In this document: positions 1-8,971 of the stretch, in pieces
Numbering within the stretch: position 1 is the first letter of the stretch
Layout: every line of letters begins with the position of its first letter
Assembly: GCA_030652315.1 (NCBI GenBank)
Contig: JAUSAX010000018.1
Span: 1-49,525, forward strand
Direction: 5' to 3'
Source of the DNA: Afipia sp.
GTDB lineage: Bacteria > Pseudomonadota > Alphaproteobacteria > Rhizobiales > Xanthobacteraceae
DNA length: 49,525 bases
The notes under the pieces: generated by a model
What the model was told of the DNA's origin: nothing
The model's database searches: none
What the model saw: only the letters and a program-made list of their open reading frames with translations
Program-made: the position numbers and the translations under genes

Positions 1-170
1 CACCAGGCAAGAAAGCCGATCTGCAGAAGCTCGTGGGTGGCTGTAATAAGCGTGATCACGCCAAGGGTGTGTTCGTTGACGACATGGGTCCAGACCACCA
101 TGGCGATCAGCTGGAACAGCGGGCCGATGATCTGCGCGGGCATATAGAGGAGCGTATGTTTCAAAAGCAT
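1..170 (-). CDS. Wzx-like polysaccharide flippase, N-terminal part (cut by window edge)
   Basis: The reverse complement reads an open frame from ATG at 170 off the left edge, giving 56 residues starting MLLKHTLLYMPAQIIGPL. The segment is very hydrophobic and has the N-terminal look of polysaccharide exporters of the Wzx/MATE-like superfamily, which flip undecaprenyl-linked repeat units across the inner membrane. The ATG lies two bases after the stop of the acyltransferase gene before it (TGA-TC-ATG), so it is the next gene of the same leftward operon. Position in a Wzy-type locus that otherwise lacks a flippase supports the call. Only the first one or two membrane spans are visible, so the family is inferred. 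Confidence 0.7.
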   Translation of the reverse strand, partial: MLLKHTLLYMPAQIIGPLFQLIAMVVWTHVVNEHTLGVITLITATHELLQIGFLAW

Positions 171-172
171 GA

Positions 173-1225
173 TCAGGCTCCCAGCCAGCGCAAGGTGCGG
201 GACGGCGCGACCCGCCGGATCGTCAGCAAGGCCATCACACTGACGACCGTCGTGATGACGTATGTCGTAACAAAATCCGGAAACGCGCCAAACCCGAGCA
301 GGGAGGCGTGGTCGCGCAATGTCATGACGATGAAGATGTGCCAGAGGTAGATGAAGTAGCTTCCGGATCCGATCGTCGCGAGAAACGCGAGGCGCGGTTG
401 AAAGGCCAGGAGCAGAATACTGAACAGCGCGGCGTAACCGAAGAAGGCAATGGAATCGTAGTCGGCGGAGTCGCCGAGGCTCGCGATTCGGACTGCTGCG
501 TAGATGAGATAGGCGATCAGGGTTGCGCCGAGGATCATCGAGCGCGTATCGCGCAGCGCAGATTCGCCGCCAGCCTTGCCGAACAGGACTCCCAACGCCG
601 CGAAGGAAAACCAGAATGGGATATCACGCAGGCGTGCTTCCTGAACGAGCGATTCAGAGAGGCCGGCGCGCAGCAACAGCGGATCGAGATAACTTCCGGC
701 AATCAGCCCGAACGCGATCGACAGACCGAGAAGAGTAACCAGCCGTTGTGAAGTATCCTGGGTGTCGATGTGAGTGCACCGAAAGATCAGCCACAGGCCG
801 GCCGTGCACCCGAGATAGACGAACACGTAGTAGTAGACGAACACGTAGGCGAGCAGGAATCGCGCCGCCGTTGTCGTGACGCGATGATCCATCGCCGGGT
901 TGTGCCAGGCCATGTAGACGTAGGCGGCGGTGAAGGCGATGGCATAGGGAACAAGCGTCGCCATGACCCGCTTCCCGAGCGGAACGCGATTCGAGCGCGC
1001 GGTCAGATATCCGGATGCGAACAGAAAGATCGGAACACATGGCCGCAGCGCCGCGTCGATGATTGTCGCCCATGACGCATCGAGCGGCTGCGGCAACGAA
1101 TGAATGCCGATTACCATCAGGATAGCGATGCCCCGTATGGTGTCGATCGCGGAATCGCGGCTGGCTGGTTGGGCCTGTGACGAGATCCAGTTGTCCGGAA
1201 TGCGTGCGGCCACCGTCATTGTCAT
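173..1225 (-). CDS. Acyltransferase 3 family membrane protein (EPS acylation)
   Basis: This 350-residue, multi-spanning protein belongs to the acyltransferase-3 family, which moves acetyl or other acyl groups onto sugars of surface polysaccharides at the inner membrane. Near the N terminus Arg31 and His42 fit the family's R-x10-H motif, and about ten hydrophobic segments follow. It starts with ATG overlapping the stop of the upstream acyltransferase by four bases (ATGA), which indicates translational coupling. A flippase gene begins two bases after its stop. Together with the second acyltransferase it suggests two different acyl decorations, like GumF/GumG in xanthan synthesis; the acyl group and acceptor sugar cannot be read from sequence. 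Confidence 0.85.
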   Translation of the reverse strand: MTMTVAARIPDNWISSQAQPASRDSAIDTIRGIAILMVIGIHSLPQPLDASWATIIDAALRPCVPIFLFASGYLTARSNRVPLGKRVMATLVPYAIAFTAAYVYMAWHNPAMDHRVTTTAARFLLAYVFVYYYVFVYLGCTAGLWLIFRCTHIDTQDTSQRLVTLLGLSIAFGLIAGSYLDPLLLRAGLSESLVQEARLRDIPFWFSFAALGVLFGKAGGESALRDTRSMILGATLIAYLIYAAVRIASLGDSADYDSIAFFGYAALFSILLLAFQPRLAFLATIGSGSYFIYLWHIFIVMTLRDHASLLGFGAFPDFVTTYVITTVVSVMALLTIRRVAPSRTLRWLGA

Positions 1226-2340
1226 CGGGCGCCCCTTTGCGAAGATCCGGCAGGGACGGTTGCCACAGTGCTGGGCGTGAATTTACGATCGAATGCGCTG
1301 TTGAGTGTGCGGCGTAACGGGGTTTCAAAGAAACGGTAAGACAGAATGCTCGCTGCTGCGAGCATCGCCGCTGCCACGGGCAGCAACGCCAACTTTCCTT
1401 CCGGAGCGCTAACCAGATAGCGCGCCCCGACAGTCAGAACGATGGTGGCGATGGGAATATGAAGCATGTAGCACGAGTAAGCATATGCGGAGGCGCGGTC
1501 GAACCGCAGGCGAGACAGGATGGTGCGTGTCTCGGACACATCATGCTGGATCGCGAGCACCGCGATTGCATACACAGCGATAAGTGCCGCCATCTCGGGC
1601 AGCAGCCAGCCCAGAAGAATGAAAAGCGCCAGGCCTGTCGTCAGAGCTCCGGGGAGAATAGGCCAGCGCGCGATCTGATGCCGGAACACATAGCAGGCAA
1701 CGCCGAGATTGAAGCCGGGCAATGCTCTGAAGATGCCGCCCTGGTTGATCCATTCAGCCCAGGATACGCTCCCGGTTGCGGCGACGTAGACGCTGTTTGC
1801 CAGAGCGGGAAGCACCACAAGCGGAATCACCAGCGCCTTGCGCCGCGCGGCCAGAAGCGCCGTGATCGGAAAGAGGAGATAGCAGAACATTTCAGCCGAT
1901 AGCGACCAGCTTGGGAAGTTGAAGGTCAGCCGTTGTCCGTCGAAAGCGTGAAGCAGCAGAAGCTGCGCGGGAACGTCGGACAACGGGTAGCGGGCCGGAT
2001 TGTCGGTCTTGGCAAGCCCGAAATATGCGGCGGCGGCAATGGCCAGATAGAACGCCAGTGTTGCCAGATGAAGCGGATAGATGCGGGCCAGCCGGCGCCA
2101 CATGAAGCGCCCTACGGATAAGAGGTCGCCGACCTTGCCGAGATACTGGCTTGCGATGACAAACCCTGACACCACGAAGAACAGATCGACAAACAGATTG
2201 AAATGCAGGGTGTGACTGACCATGAAGCCCCCGGCAGGATGATCCTTCACGTAGTCGGCATAATGCAGAACGACGACGGCGCACGCGGCGATGATCCGCA
2301 GCCCATCCAGATGCCGCATGCTGTCTTTTGGATTCTGCAA
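1222..2340 (-). CDS. Acyltransferase 3 family membrane protein (second EPS acyltransferase)
   Basis: This 372-residue acyltransferase-3 protein has the R-x10-H motif (Arg15, His26), a VDLFFVVSGF motif near residue 55 typical of the OafA-like branch, and many membrane spans. The start is chosen as TTG at 2340 because a good Shine-Dalgarno sequence (GAGGG, six-base spacing) precedes it; an ATG seven codons later (2319) has a weaker site. It probably acylates a sugar of the polymer made by this locus. It shares a four-base overlap with the next acyltransferase and follows the glycosyltransferase gene by 40 bases. The two acyltransferases differ clearly in sequence, so they are not a recent duplication. 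Confidence 0.85.
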   Translation of the reverse strand: MQNPKDSMRHLDGLRIIAACAVVVLHYADYVKDHPAGGFMVSHTLHFNLFVDLFFVVSGFVIASQYLGKVGDLLSVGRFMWRRLARIYPLHLATLAFYLAIAAAAYFGLAKTDNPARYPLSDVPAQLLLLHAFDGQRLTFNFPSWSLSAEMFCYLLFPITALLAARRKALVIPLVVLPALANSVYVAATGSVSWAEWINQGGIFRALPGFNLGVACYVFRHQIARWPILPGALTTGLALFILLGWLLPEMAALIAVYAIAVLAIQHDVSETRTILSRLRFDRASAYAYSCYMLHIPIATIVLTVGARYLVSAPEGKLALLPVAAAMLAAASILSYRFFETPLRRTLNSAFDRKFTPSTVATVPAGSSQRGAR

Positions 2341-2380
2341 TGATCGCCCTCGGATTACGTGCGCCAGACAAAGTTTCTCG

Positions 2381-3478
2381 TCAGGGTGTAATGCCCCGAC
2401 CTTTGGGATCGTGAGACGCGTGCGACCGGGCCGCGCGTATCTGTGTTTGGGACAGCGTCGCGATCAGGTCGATCACCGCGCCCCGATCGGTTGACGCCAG
2501 CGCATTCCAGCGCGCCAGATTTTCTGCGCCGCGTGCTGCAAACGATGTTGGCCATTCCGGTTCGGACAGAGCAGCGGTGATCGTGCCGGCGGCGGCAGCG
2601 GGATCGCTGGGATCGATGAAGATGCCGGATCGGTCCAGCACCTCGTGGAAAACAGCCGCATCGGGTGCCACGATCGGAAGACCCGCATATTGAGCTTCCA
2701 GCAACGGCAGGCCGAGGCCTTCCTCGTGAGACGTGCAGATGAAAACGTCAGCGCTCTGAAGAATCTGGCGGACCCGGTCACTCGGCTGATATCCGTGCAG
2801 GACCACGCCGGGGCTTTGTTCCAGGATATCCCAATCGTCTCCCCAGCCGCGCCGTCCCACAATCTCGAGTGTGGCGTCGCCAAAGCCTTGTCCGCGCAGC
2901 GCTGCGACAATTTGGGCCGCGGCCACGAAGTTCTTGCGCGGCTCTACGGTGCCGAGCGCGACGAGGCGAAGCGGTGACGATCCATCGGCGCTTTTGGCGC
3001 GGCCATCTGGTCGCAAATCGAACACGTTACGGACCGGCGGGCGATAGAGTGTGATCTCGGCATCGGGCCGGCAATACGCGGCGAGCTTGCGCTTCGTGTC
3101 GGCGGAATTGACGAGAAAGCGAGGATAACTCCGCACCGCGAGCCTGAAGGAAGGCGCCATGTAAAGCCGTGCGCGCGTGTTGAGATCGGCGCGGCGGGAC
3201 AGCAGAAACATGTCGTGAATGTAGGGAATGACGCGCGCCGCGAATGGCTGCAGCAGCGGGCTTGGCGGAAAGCCGGGACATAGCAGGATCGATGACGGAT
3301 CTGTCAGCCGCAACGGCAGTCCGAATGTCTGCGTTGCGATCATCCGCCCAGTGCCACGCGCCGTTACAGGGGTGACGTCAAGCGGCGCAAGCGCCTCCGG
3401 GGAGAACAACTCAAGCGTGATGCGTTCCAGGCCGGTGACGTGACGCCCGAGATGGGTGTGATCGACATAAACGGTCAT
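2381..3478 (-). CDS. GT-B fold glycosyltransferase (GT4-like), EPS repeat-unit assembly
   Basis: The 365-residue protein is a cytoplasmic glycosyltransferase of the GT-B fold. The C-terminal half carries the usual nucleotide-sugar-binding features: GTVEPRKN, an EIVGRRGWG segment, the HGYQPSDRV loop, and the EEGLGLPLLEA motif of the E-x7-E type. The frame is open further upstream, but ATG at 3478 is chosen because the protein then begins MTVYVDHTHLGRH and avoids overlap with the polymerase gene, whose stop is 19 bases upstream. It is the only glycosyltransferase of this type visible here; if the repeat unit is larger than a disaccharide, further ones should lie beyond the left edge, after the flippase. 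Confidence 0.87.
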   Translation of the reverse strand: MTVYVDHTHLGRHVTGLERITLELFSPEALAPLDVTPVTARGTGRMIATQTFGLPLRLTDPSSILLCPGFPPSPLLQPFAARVIPYIHDMFLLSRRADLNTRARLYMAPSFRLAVRSYPRFLVNSADTKRKLAAYCRPDAEITLYRPPVRNVFDLRPDGRAKSADGSSPLRLVALGTVEPRKNFVAAAQIVAALRGQGFGDATLEIVGRRGWGDDWDILEQSPGVVLHGYQPSDRVRQILQSADVFICTSHEEGLGLPLLEAQYAGLPIVAPDAAVFHEVLDRSGIFIDPSDPAAAAGTITAALSEPEWPTSFAARGAENLARWNALASTDRGAVIDLIATLSQTQIRAARSHASHDPKGRGITP

Positions 3479-3497
3479 GTGAGTCCAATCTGAAAGA

Positions 3498-4916
3498 TCA
3501 TCGCTGAATCCGGATTGGCTTGCCGGCGCCAGTCCGCGCCGCTGGTGTGGCGCCGGATGGATCGCGCGGCAGCAGAAGCGTGATGAGGATGATGAACTGG
3601 GCAAGCTGGATATTTTTGGACGAGAAGCTGACGGAGCTTGCCGCGATCACCAGGATCAGCAGAACGATCGCCCACACCGCGGGGTGCGCGCGTCTGATAA
3701 TTTCCACAAAGAGGCCGATCAGGCCGATGGTCAGCAGAATGGTGTGAATGAGGCCGAACTGGACAATGCAGGAAATCCAGAAGTTCTCGATTCCATAGTT
3801 GAGGCCGAGCTGTGTCTGCAATGCATTCACGCGGGTGGGATCGGGCCCCAGTATCAGCTCATGCCAGTCGAAATGGGACAGCAGGTTGAATGTCGCAAAG
3901 CGCGCCAGCGCGCTGCCTTTGTCTGATGAAAAGCGCAGCAGCATCTTGTCGAAAATGCCCAGATCGAATGCTGCGAAGATTCCCGCGGCCGCGATAAACA
4001 GCAGACAGAGAGTGGCGATCACCGTTGGAAGCGAAATCCGCTTTCCGCGCAGGATCAGCCAAACTTCCCGTGCTGCGACACAGCCCATCAGCAGCAGCAC
4101 TGTGACCAGAGCGGTTCGTCCCCCGAACGCCATCAATGACCCGAGACAGAATGCAATGAGCGACGTGCGAAGCATGATGTTGGGGCAAAGTGCGGGGCGA
4201 AGAACCAGCGCGAGAATGTATCCGCCCACAAGGCCCGACGCGGTCAGCGGGTGTCCGAGCAGTGCCGAGGAACGCCATTCCCCAACGACCAGCACGTCGC
4301 CGAGTGTCAGGGGAATCAGCCGATGGCCGGAAAAATATTCGTAATAGCCGAGACAAACATTCAGCAGGATGGTGAGATGCGTCGCCCAAACCAGCGGCTT
4401 CCGCTGCATCGGCGACAGACGCCAGATGACGAGGCACAGAACGACCGGAAGAAGGAAGGTGTCGATGATGACGGTGAACGGACGGTTCAATACGAACATC
4501 TGAACGAGCAGGAGTAGCCAGCACCCGAGATAGAGAAGAATGAGCTTCGATCGGGAGAACATGCGGTCGATGTCGCCGACCGGGTCGGCGTTACGCAGCA
4601 GCAGAAGCCCGAAGGCGAGAAATGTCAGGCCGGTTGCCGGGTGAAATTTCTCGTAGAAGCCGCCCCCCGCGGTCAGGTAGTGAATCTTCCAGTTGGTCAG
4701 CATCGCCGACGACAGCGTGAATGTTGCGGTCACCGCGAGCAGCAGCAGCGTGATAATCATGCGGTCCACGAACGAGCCAGCCCTCGCGATTTCGCGGCCC
4801 GGTGCGGAGGGCGGTCGCTGGAAGCCCGTTCTGACGGTTGCGGCGCGGTACGAGGGGAACGGGCCGCTCACCGGAATCGCGGTTGCGATTCGAGCCATCG
4901 GTTCGCGCGCCTTCAT
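3498..4916 (-). CDS. Wzy-like O-antigen/EPS polymerase or ligase family membrane protein
   Basis: This 472-residue protein has about ten to twelve hydrophobic spans and a large periplasmic loop after roughly residue 320, including LLSHFDWHELILGPDPTR, as in the Wzy_C/O-antigen ligase superfamily. In this setting it most probably polymerises lipid-linked repeat units in the periplasm. Its ATG overlaps the stop of the tyrosine autokinase gene by four bases, which couples polymerase to chain-length regulator. A WaaL-like ligase role cannot be excluded, because the two families are hard to tell apart by sequence, but the neighbours favour polymerase. Confidence 0.8.
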   Translation of the reverse strand: MKAREPMARIATAIPVSGPFPSYRAATVRTGFQRPPSAPGREIARAGSFVDRMIITLLLLAVTATFTLSSAMLTNWKIHYLTAGGGFYEKFHPATGLTFLAFGLLLLRNADPVGDIDRMFSRSKLILLYLGCWLLLLVQMFVLNRPFTVIIDTFLLPVVLCLVIWRLSPMQRKPLVWATHLTILLNVCLGYYEYFSGHRLIPLTLGDVLVVGEWRSSALLGHPLTASGLVGGYILALVLRPALCPNIMLRTSLIAFCLGSLMAFGGRTALVTVLLLMGCVAAREVWLILRGKRISLPTVIATLCLLFIAAAGIFAAFDLGIFDKMLLRFSSDKGSALARFATFNLLSHFDWHELILGPDPTRVNALQTQLGLNYGIENFWISCIVQFGLIHTILLTIGLIGLFVEIIRRAHPAVWAIVLLILVIAASSVSFSSKNIQLAQFIILITLLLPRDPSGATPAARTGAGKPIRIQR

Positions 4917-7225
4917 TCCGCAGGCCCAGGCTTCAGCGCGACACTGCCGTAAGGCTTGAGGTACGCCGAGCTGCGATAGTAGTCGTAGAATCGCAGCCGG
5001 CTGAGATCGACCCGGGTCAGCACGGTGCCCAGAATCTTGTCATGGACAGGGGACAGCAAATTGACGGTGTGTGAGATGACCTCTTGAGGAGTCTGATCCC
5101 ATCCCATGGCAAGAATGATACGGTCGGAAAGTTCAGCCAGCGCGCGGCCATCGACCAGAGGCACCAGCGGCGGTGAATCGATGATGATCAGTTCATAGTG
5201 CTGGCGCAGATGGTCGAGAATTTCGACGATCCGCTCGGAGAACATCAACTCCGTGATGATATCGACGTCCTTCACGGCCGGTGAAGGCAATATCGAAAGA
5301 CCGGAACTCCGGTCCAGCAGAATGGCCCGGTCAAGGGATACCTCTCCCGTTGCGACCTCCATCAATCCTGCGTCGGCGTGCGGTGAGAGCGCCCGCGTCA
5401 GCTGGGGATTGCGCAGATCGCCGTCGATCAGAAGGGTCTTGATGCCGAGCGTCGCCAGCGATAGGGCAAGATTGGCTGCAAGCGTTGTCTTGCCCTCGTT
5501 ATCGAGCGCCGATGTCACCAGCACGACTTTCAGCGGCTGGATCCGCATCGTGCGCTGAATCGCGAGGCGAACGGCGCGGATCGCCTCCGCAAAGAAGGTC
5601 CCCGGCTCGTCGATGGCGTAGCGCATCAAGGGCGGCTGCAGTGCGGGTGGCAGCAGTCGCACCGTTCGCGGATCGTAGCGTCCGAGTTCATCCCTCCCGC
5701 GTTTCGCGCGGGCGGCAAGTTCGCGCGTACCGATCAGCGGAACCGCGGCGAGCGCCGGAACACCGGAAACCGCTTCCGCTTGCTCAAGCGTTTTGATGCG
5801 GCGGTCGAGGTAATCGGCAAGGAATGCGACAATGCATCCGCCGCCGACTCCGATCATCAGGGCCAGACCAAGGATCAGCATGGTCTTGGGCGAAGATGGC
5901 CTGATCGGAATGCTCGCCTTCGTCACCACGCGGGAGTCAGGCATTTCGAGACTTTCCTGCGCAGACGTCTCCTTGTATCGGGCCAGGTAGGATTCATAGA
6001 GCGTGCGGTTGGCCTCGGCCTCCCGCTGCAACTCGTGAAGCCGGACGAGGGCCTGACCGGAGGAACTCGATACGCCCTGAACCTGATCGAGGCTTTGCTG
6101 CAACGATGCTTCGCGAGACTTGGCGACATCGTAGTCATGCTGCGTGCTGTCGAGAATGCGGCGAATTTCCTCGTTGATGAGGCGCTGGGTGTCCTTCAAC
6201 TGCGCCCGGATATTTGCGACGAGCGGATGCCGCGCGCCGTACTTGCTCGAAAGGTCGGCTTCGTTCTTTGCGATGTCGGCATACTGCGTCCGCAGCTTGG
6301 TAATCATCTCCGAGGTGATGGCGGCGTTGATGCCACCAGGATCGCTGCCGGATTTGGTCAGCTGCTGCACCTGGTCGTACTTCGCGCGTGCTTCGGCGGT
6401 TTGCACGCGGGCAGCGATCAGCTTGTTGTTGAGGTCCGTGATCTGTTGATCGTTCACCGTGACGCCCTGCGCCACGGCGAGGTTGTTGGCGGAACGGAAA
6501 TCCTCGACTGCCTGCTCCGACGCGACGACCCGCGTTTTCAATCCTTCGATCTGGCCATTGAGCCAGCTCGCAGCGATTCTGGTCGCATCGTACTTGGCGC
6601 GGACTTGTTCCTCGAAGTAGCTTTCGGCAATCGCGTTGGCAATGGCGGCGGACTTTCGGGGCTCCTCAGAACTCACGCTGATGTCCACGAGAAAGGTGGT
6701 GCCCTGCCGGGTCACCTTCATCCGCCTCTGAAGTATCTCTACCGATCTTGCCCTCGCGGCATCCTCCGGGCCTGCCCCGGACGCAGGGCCGCTGCTGCTG
6801 AACAATCGCCTGACAGGGTCGAGGAGGCCCGGCTTCGGTCTGAATTCAGGATCAGCGGTCAGCTTGAGCTTATCCACCACGCGTTGCAGGATCGCGACGG
6901 ACTGGATCAGCAAGGCCTGACTCTCGATGGTGGCGTCATCGGTGCCGAAATTGGACAGGACCGTCTGGCTGCTGTCCACCACGTTGGCGCGGCGAGGGTC
7001 CACGAGAACGGTAGACGTTGCCGTATATAGAGTGCTGGCCGCGGCCAGATAGAGCAGTGCGAGCGCAATCAGAGACAGCGGCGCGGCGGCAACCGTCTTC
7101 CAGCGCCGGCGCAGGATGCGCGCCATCTCGCGCAGATCGACAGTGGGCTTCTGCCATCGTCCTGTTGCAGCGCCGGCAGGTTCATCCAGGGCCTGAAGCT
7201 CGTAGTCAGAACTGCGCTGTAACAT
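4913..7225 (-). CDS. Polysaccharide co-polymerase with tyrosine autokinase domain (Wzc/GumC/ExoP-like)
   Basis: This 770-residue inner-membrane protein controls chain length and export. It has a cytoplasmic N terminus, a first span near residues 48-70, a Wzz domain, a long coiled-coil periplasmic region (about 190-440) with a proline-rich segment (IPIRPSSPKT), a second span near 450-470, and a BY-kinase domain. Walker A reads SALDNEGKTT, an unusual form where many relatives have PGEGK; Walker A' is LLIDGDLRNPQ and Walker B IIIDSPPLVPLVD. The C terminus has a tyrosine cluster (YDYYRSSAYLKPYG), the usual autophosphorylation region. It overlaps the upstream beta-barrel gene by 20 bases and the polymerase gene by four. 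No Wzb-type tyrosine phosphatase lies in the window; a PPP-type phosphatase is encoded nearby. Confidence 0.92.
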   Translation of the reverse strand: MLQRSSDYELQALDEPAGAATGRWQKPTVDLREMARILRRRWKTVAAAPLSLIALALLYLAAASTLYTATSTVLVDPRRANVVDSSQTVLSNFGTDDATIESQALLIQSVAILQRVVDKLKLTADPEFRPKPGLLDPVRRLFSSSGPASGAGPEDAARARSVEILQRRMKVTRQGTTFLVDISVSSEEPRKSAAIANAIAESYFEEQVRAKYDATRIAASWLNGQIEGLKTRVVASEQAVEDFRSANNLAVAQGVTVNDQQITDLNNKLIAARVQTAEARAKYDQVQQLTKSGSDPGGINAAITSEMITKLRTQYADIAKNEADLSSKYGARHPLVANIRAQLKDTQRLINEEIRRILDSTQHDYDVAKSREASLQQSLDQVQGVSSSSGQALVRLHELQREAEANRTLYESYLARYKETSAQESLEMPDSRVVTKASIPIRPSSPKTMLILGLALMIGVGGGCIVAFLADYLDRRIKTLEQAEAVSGVPALAAVPLIGTRELAARAKRGRDELGRYDPRTVRLLPPALQPPLMRYAIDEPGTFFAEAIRAVRLAIQRTMRIQPLKVVLVTSALDNEGKTTLAANLALSLATLGIKTLLIDGDLRNPQLTRALSPHADAGLMEVATGEVSLDRAILLDRSSGLSILPSPAVKDVDIITELMFSERIVEILDHLRQHYELIIIDSPPLVPLVDGRALAELSDRIILAMGWDQTPQEVISHTVNLLSPVHDKILGTVLTRVDLSRLRFYDYYRSSAYLKPYGSVALKPGPAE

Positions 7226-8639
7226 TGATTCCTACCTGATGTTTGTCGAAGCTGAAGGCGGGGATATCGCTGTTACGGTCGGTGTATCGATGGAAGACGG
7301 AAATGGAGCCGTATCGATTCATCAGGTATTTGATACGCGCATCGGACGTCGTGACTTTGTCCTTGCGCTGCTGTCCAAAAAAACGGTCGTTCTCATAGCC
7401 GCCAGCGAGCGACACGATCACGTTACGCCGCAGTTCGTAGTCGATACCGAGTTGGAACGCGTTTGCGAGCACGCCGGTTGAGCTGGTGTTGGATGTTTCC
7501 GTTACGATCTGTTCCGCCTTGAAGTGGACGTCGAGCATACGGGTCGGGCGCCAGGTCAGCATCGCGCGATAGGAAGGGCCTTCGATGGAGCCGATGGAGG
7601 CAGCATCGAAGCGTTGCTGGACGTAACCCGCGCCGAATTCGCCACTGAGCAGATTGCCAAACCCGACAGTGAAACCGGACAGAGCACGGTATCCCTGAGA
7701 GTCGAGCGTTTGAGCAGGCGTTCCGCGGATGTTGCGTTGATTGCCTTCGACTCCTGCGAACCATCCCAGAACGGGCGAGAACGCGTAGTCGACGCGGCCG
7801 TGAAGCGAGTAGATCTGACCGTCGCGGCCGTCCTGATTGATGATCGACCCGTCCTGCGCTCGCGTTTGCCCGTAATCATAGGAATCGACGCGCATGCCGA
7901 CCGATGTGGTTAGGCGATTGAACTCCTTGCGAACGGTCACATCGCCGGAGAACAGATCGTAAGGGGTCGGCGAAATGGCATTTACGGGTGAACTGAGCGT
8001 ACCAACGCCTTCGTTGAGGTGGGCGACCTGGAAATTGGCCAGGACGGCAAGGTCGTGCGCGATGTCGAACCAGCCGTTGCCCTTCAAGCGGGCATTGGTC
8101 TGATCGAGGCTGGAGTTCTCATTATATATAGTCGACTGGGCGTCCAGCTTCAGGTCGAGGCCGTGCCGCTCCCATAAGGTGTGGGCGCGCAGCGATGGCT
8201 CGACCACGGCGGCGATGTCCGCGCGCTTCGTGGTGTTCGAGGAGAAGACATTGCTGTCGTAAAGGGCGCCGGACATCAGCTTGGGGCTGAACATCCAGGA
8301 GCCCGCCCGGATTCCGACGGGTTCATATCCCGGCTGCTGTCGTTTTCTCACCGGCATATCCTCGGGTTGGATTTCGTTGCGAGTCTCCGGATCTGTCAAA
8401 TCGGGCAACGTTGACGGATCGAAAACCCGTTGTGCATTCCACGGTGCAGAAAGTTGTTCAGTGGTCGACGGTATCACCTGAGCATTCGATGGCGCCGCGA
8501 GACCAAGCATGAGAGCGGTCGCCGGCAACTGTGCCATTCTCAGCCTTGCAAACTTCGATCCACGCCGCGGTCGCAGCGCGGCCGCTCGTTCGCGGTTTCC
8601 GATTTCCTCCAACACTATCAACGCAACAGCACTCTTCAT
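7206..8639 (-). CDS. Outer-membrane beta-barrel protein of the EPS operon (BBP2-like putative porin)
   Basis: The roughly 477-residue protein has a signal-peptide-like stretch ending PSNAQ and then many alternating aromatic/polar beta-strands, ending VGINVTAQF with the terminal Phe typical of outer-membrane barrels. It resembles the putative beta-barrel porin 2 group found in exopolysaccharide operons. The barrel probably supplies the outer-membrane pore missing from the short Wza-like protein encoded just upstream. The start is uncertain: ATG at 8639 gives a long basic n-region, while ATG at 8537 has the better ribosome-binding site (AAGG, six-base spacing) but no positive charge before the hydrophobic core. 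A GTG at 8666 is also in frame. Confidence 0.75.
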   Translation of the reverse strand: MKSAVALIVLEEIGNRERAAALRPRRGSKFARLRMAQLPATALMLGLAAPSNAQVIPSTTEQLSAPWNAQRVFDPSTLPDLTDPETRNEIQPEDMPVRKRQQPGYEPVGIRAGSWMFSPKLMSGALYDSNVFSSNTTKRADIAAVVEPSLRAHTLWERHGLDLKLDAQSTIYNENSSLDQTNARLKGNGWFDIAHDLAVLANFQVAHLNEGVGTLSSPVNAISPTPYDLFSGDVTVRKEFNRLTTSVGMRVDSYDYGQTRAQDGSIINQDGRDGQIYSLHGRVDYAFSPVLGWFAGVEGNQRNIRGTPAQTLDSQGYRALSGFTVGFGNLLSGEFGAGYVQQRFDAASIGSIEGPSYRAMLTWRPTRMLDVHFKAEQIVTETSNTSSTGVLANAFQLGIDYELRRNVIVSLAGGYENDRFFGQQRKDKVTTSDARIKYLMNRYGSISVFHRYTDRNSDIPAFSFDKHQVGINVTAQF

Positions 8640-8971
8640 TGATTGTCCCGTTAGGGAAACTTGCACGCCCGGCGAAGGTCGCCGGTATCGGATGTCTCGG
8701 AGTAGCCCAGAAAATCATCGTGCCTTCGCTCAAAGAAACGTCATGATGGAATCGATTCACGCCATCGATGTCGTCACGAACATTCTTTCCACGGCACGTG
8801 AGAAACGCTTTCTGCGCATCTCAACGCGGAACATCGAACATCGTTCTGCATTGCGGAAAAATTTGCATTGCAAAGCGACCGCACTATGGCGACGCGCATG
8901 ATCGACGCGGCGAAGATCACTTCGCAAGTCGTCGCGATGTGGAACTTGAAGTATGAAATCGAGATGACGCG
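8640..8971. other. Gap without a gene between the export-protein and beta-barrel genes
   Basis: About 330 bases separate the stop of the Wza-like gene from the start of the beta-barrel gene, an exception in an otherwise tightly packed leftward operon. Short frames here have no recognisable protein character. The only clear structure is a small inverted repeat, TTTGC-ATT-GCAAA, at 8862-8874. The gap may hold an internal promoter or a processing site; no promoter boxes are clear enough to call. Confidence 0.5.
8862..8874. promoter_or_regulatory. Small inverted repeat TTTGC-ATT-GCAAA
   Basis: A perfect five-base inverted repeat with a three-base spacer lies about 220 bases upstream of the beta-barrel gene. 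It differs by one base from a site at 43285-43297 downstream of the ScfR-type regulator gene. A regulator site is possible; chance occurrence is also possible because the repeat is short. Confidence 0.25.

Noticed and set aside
3498-4916. Calling the membrane protein a WaaL O-antigen ligase
   Set aside because: Overlap with the co-polymerase gene and the EPS setting make a Wzy polymerase more likely, though sequence alone does not decide.
5780-7030. A 416-codon open frame on the plus strand
   Set aside because: It is antisense to the tyrosine autokinase gene; composition is Arg/Leu/Asp-rich and unlike a real protein.
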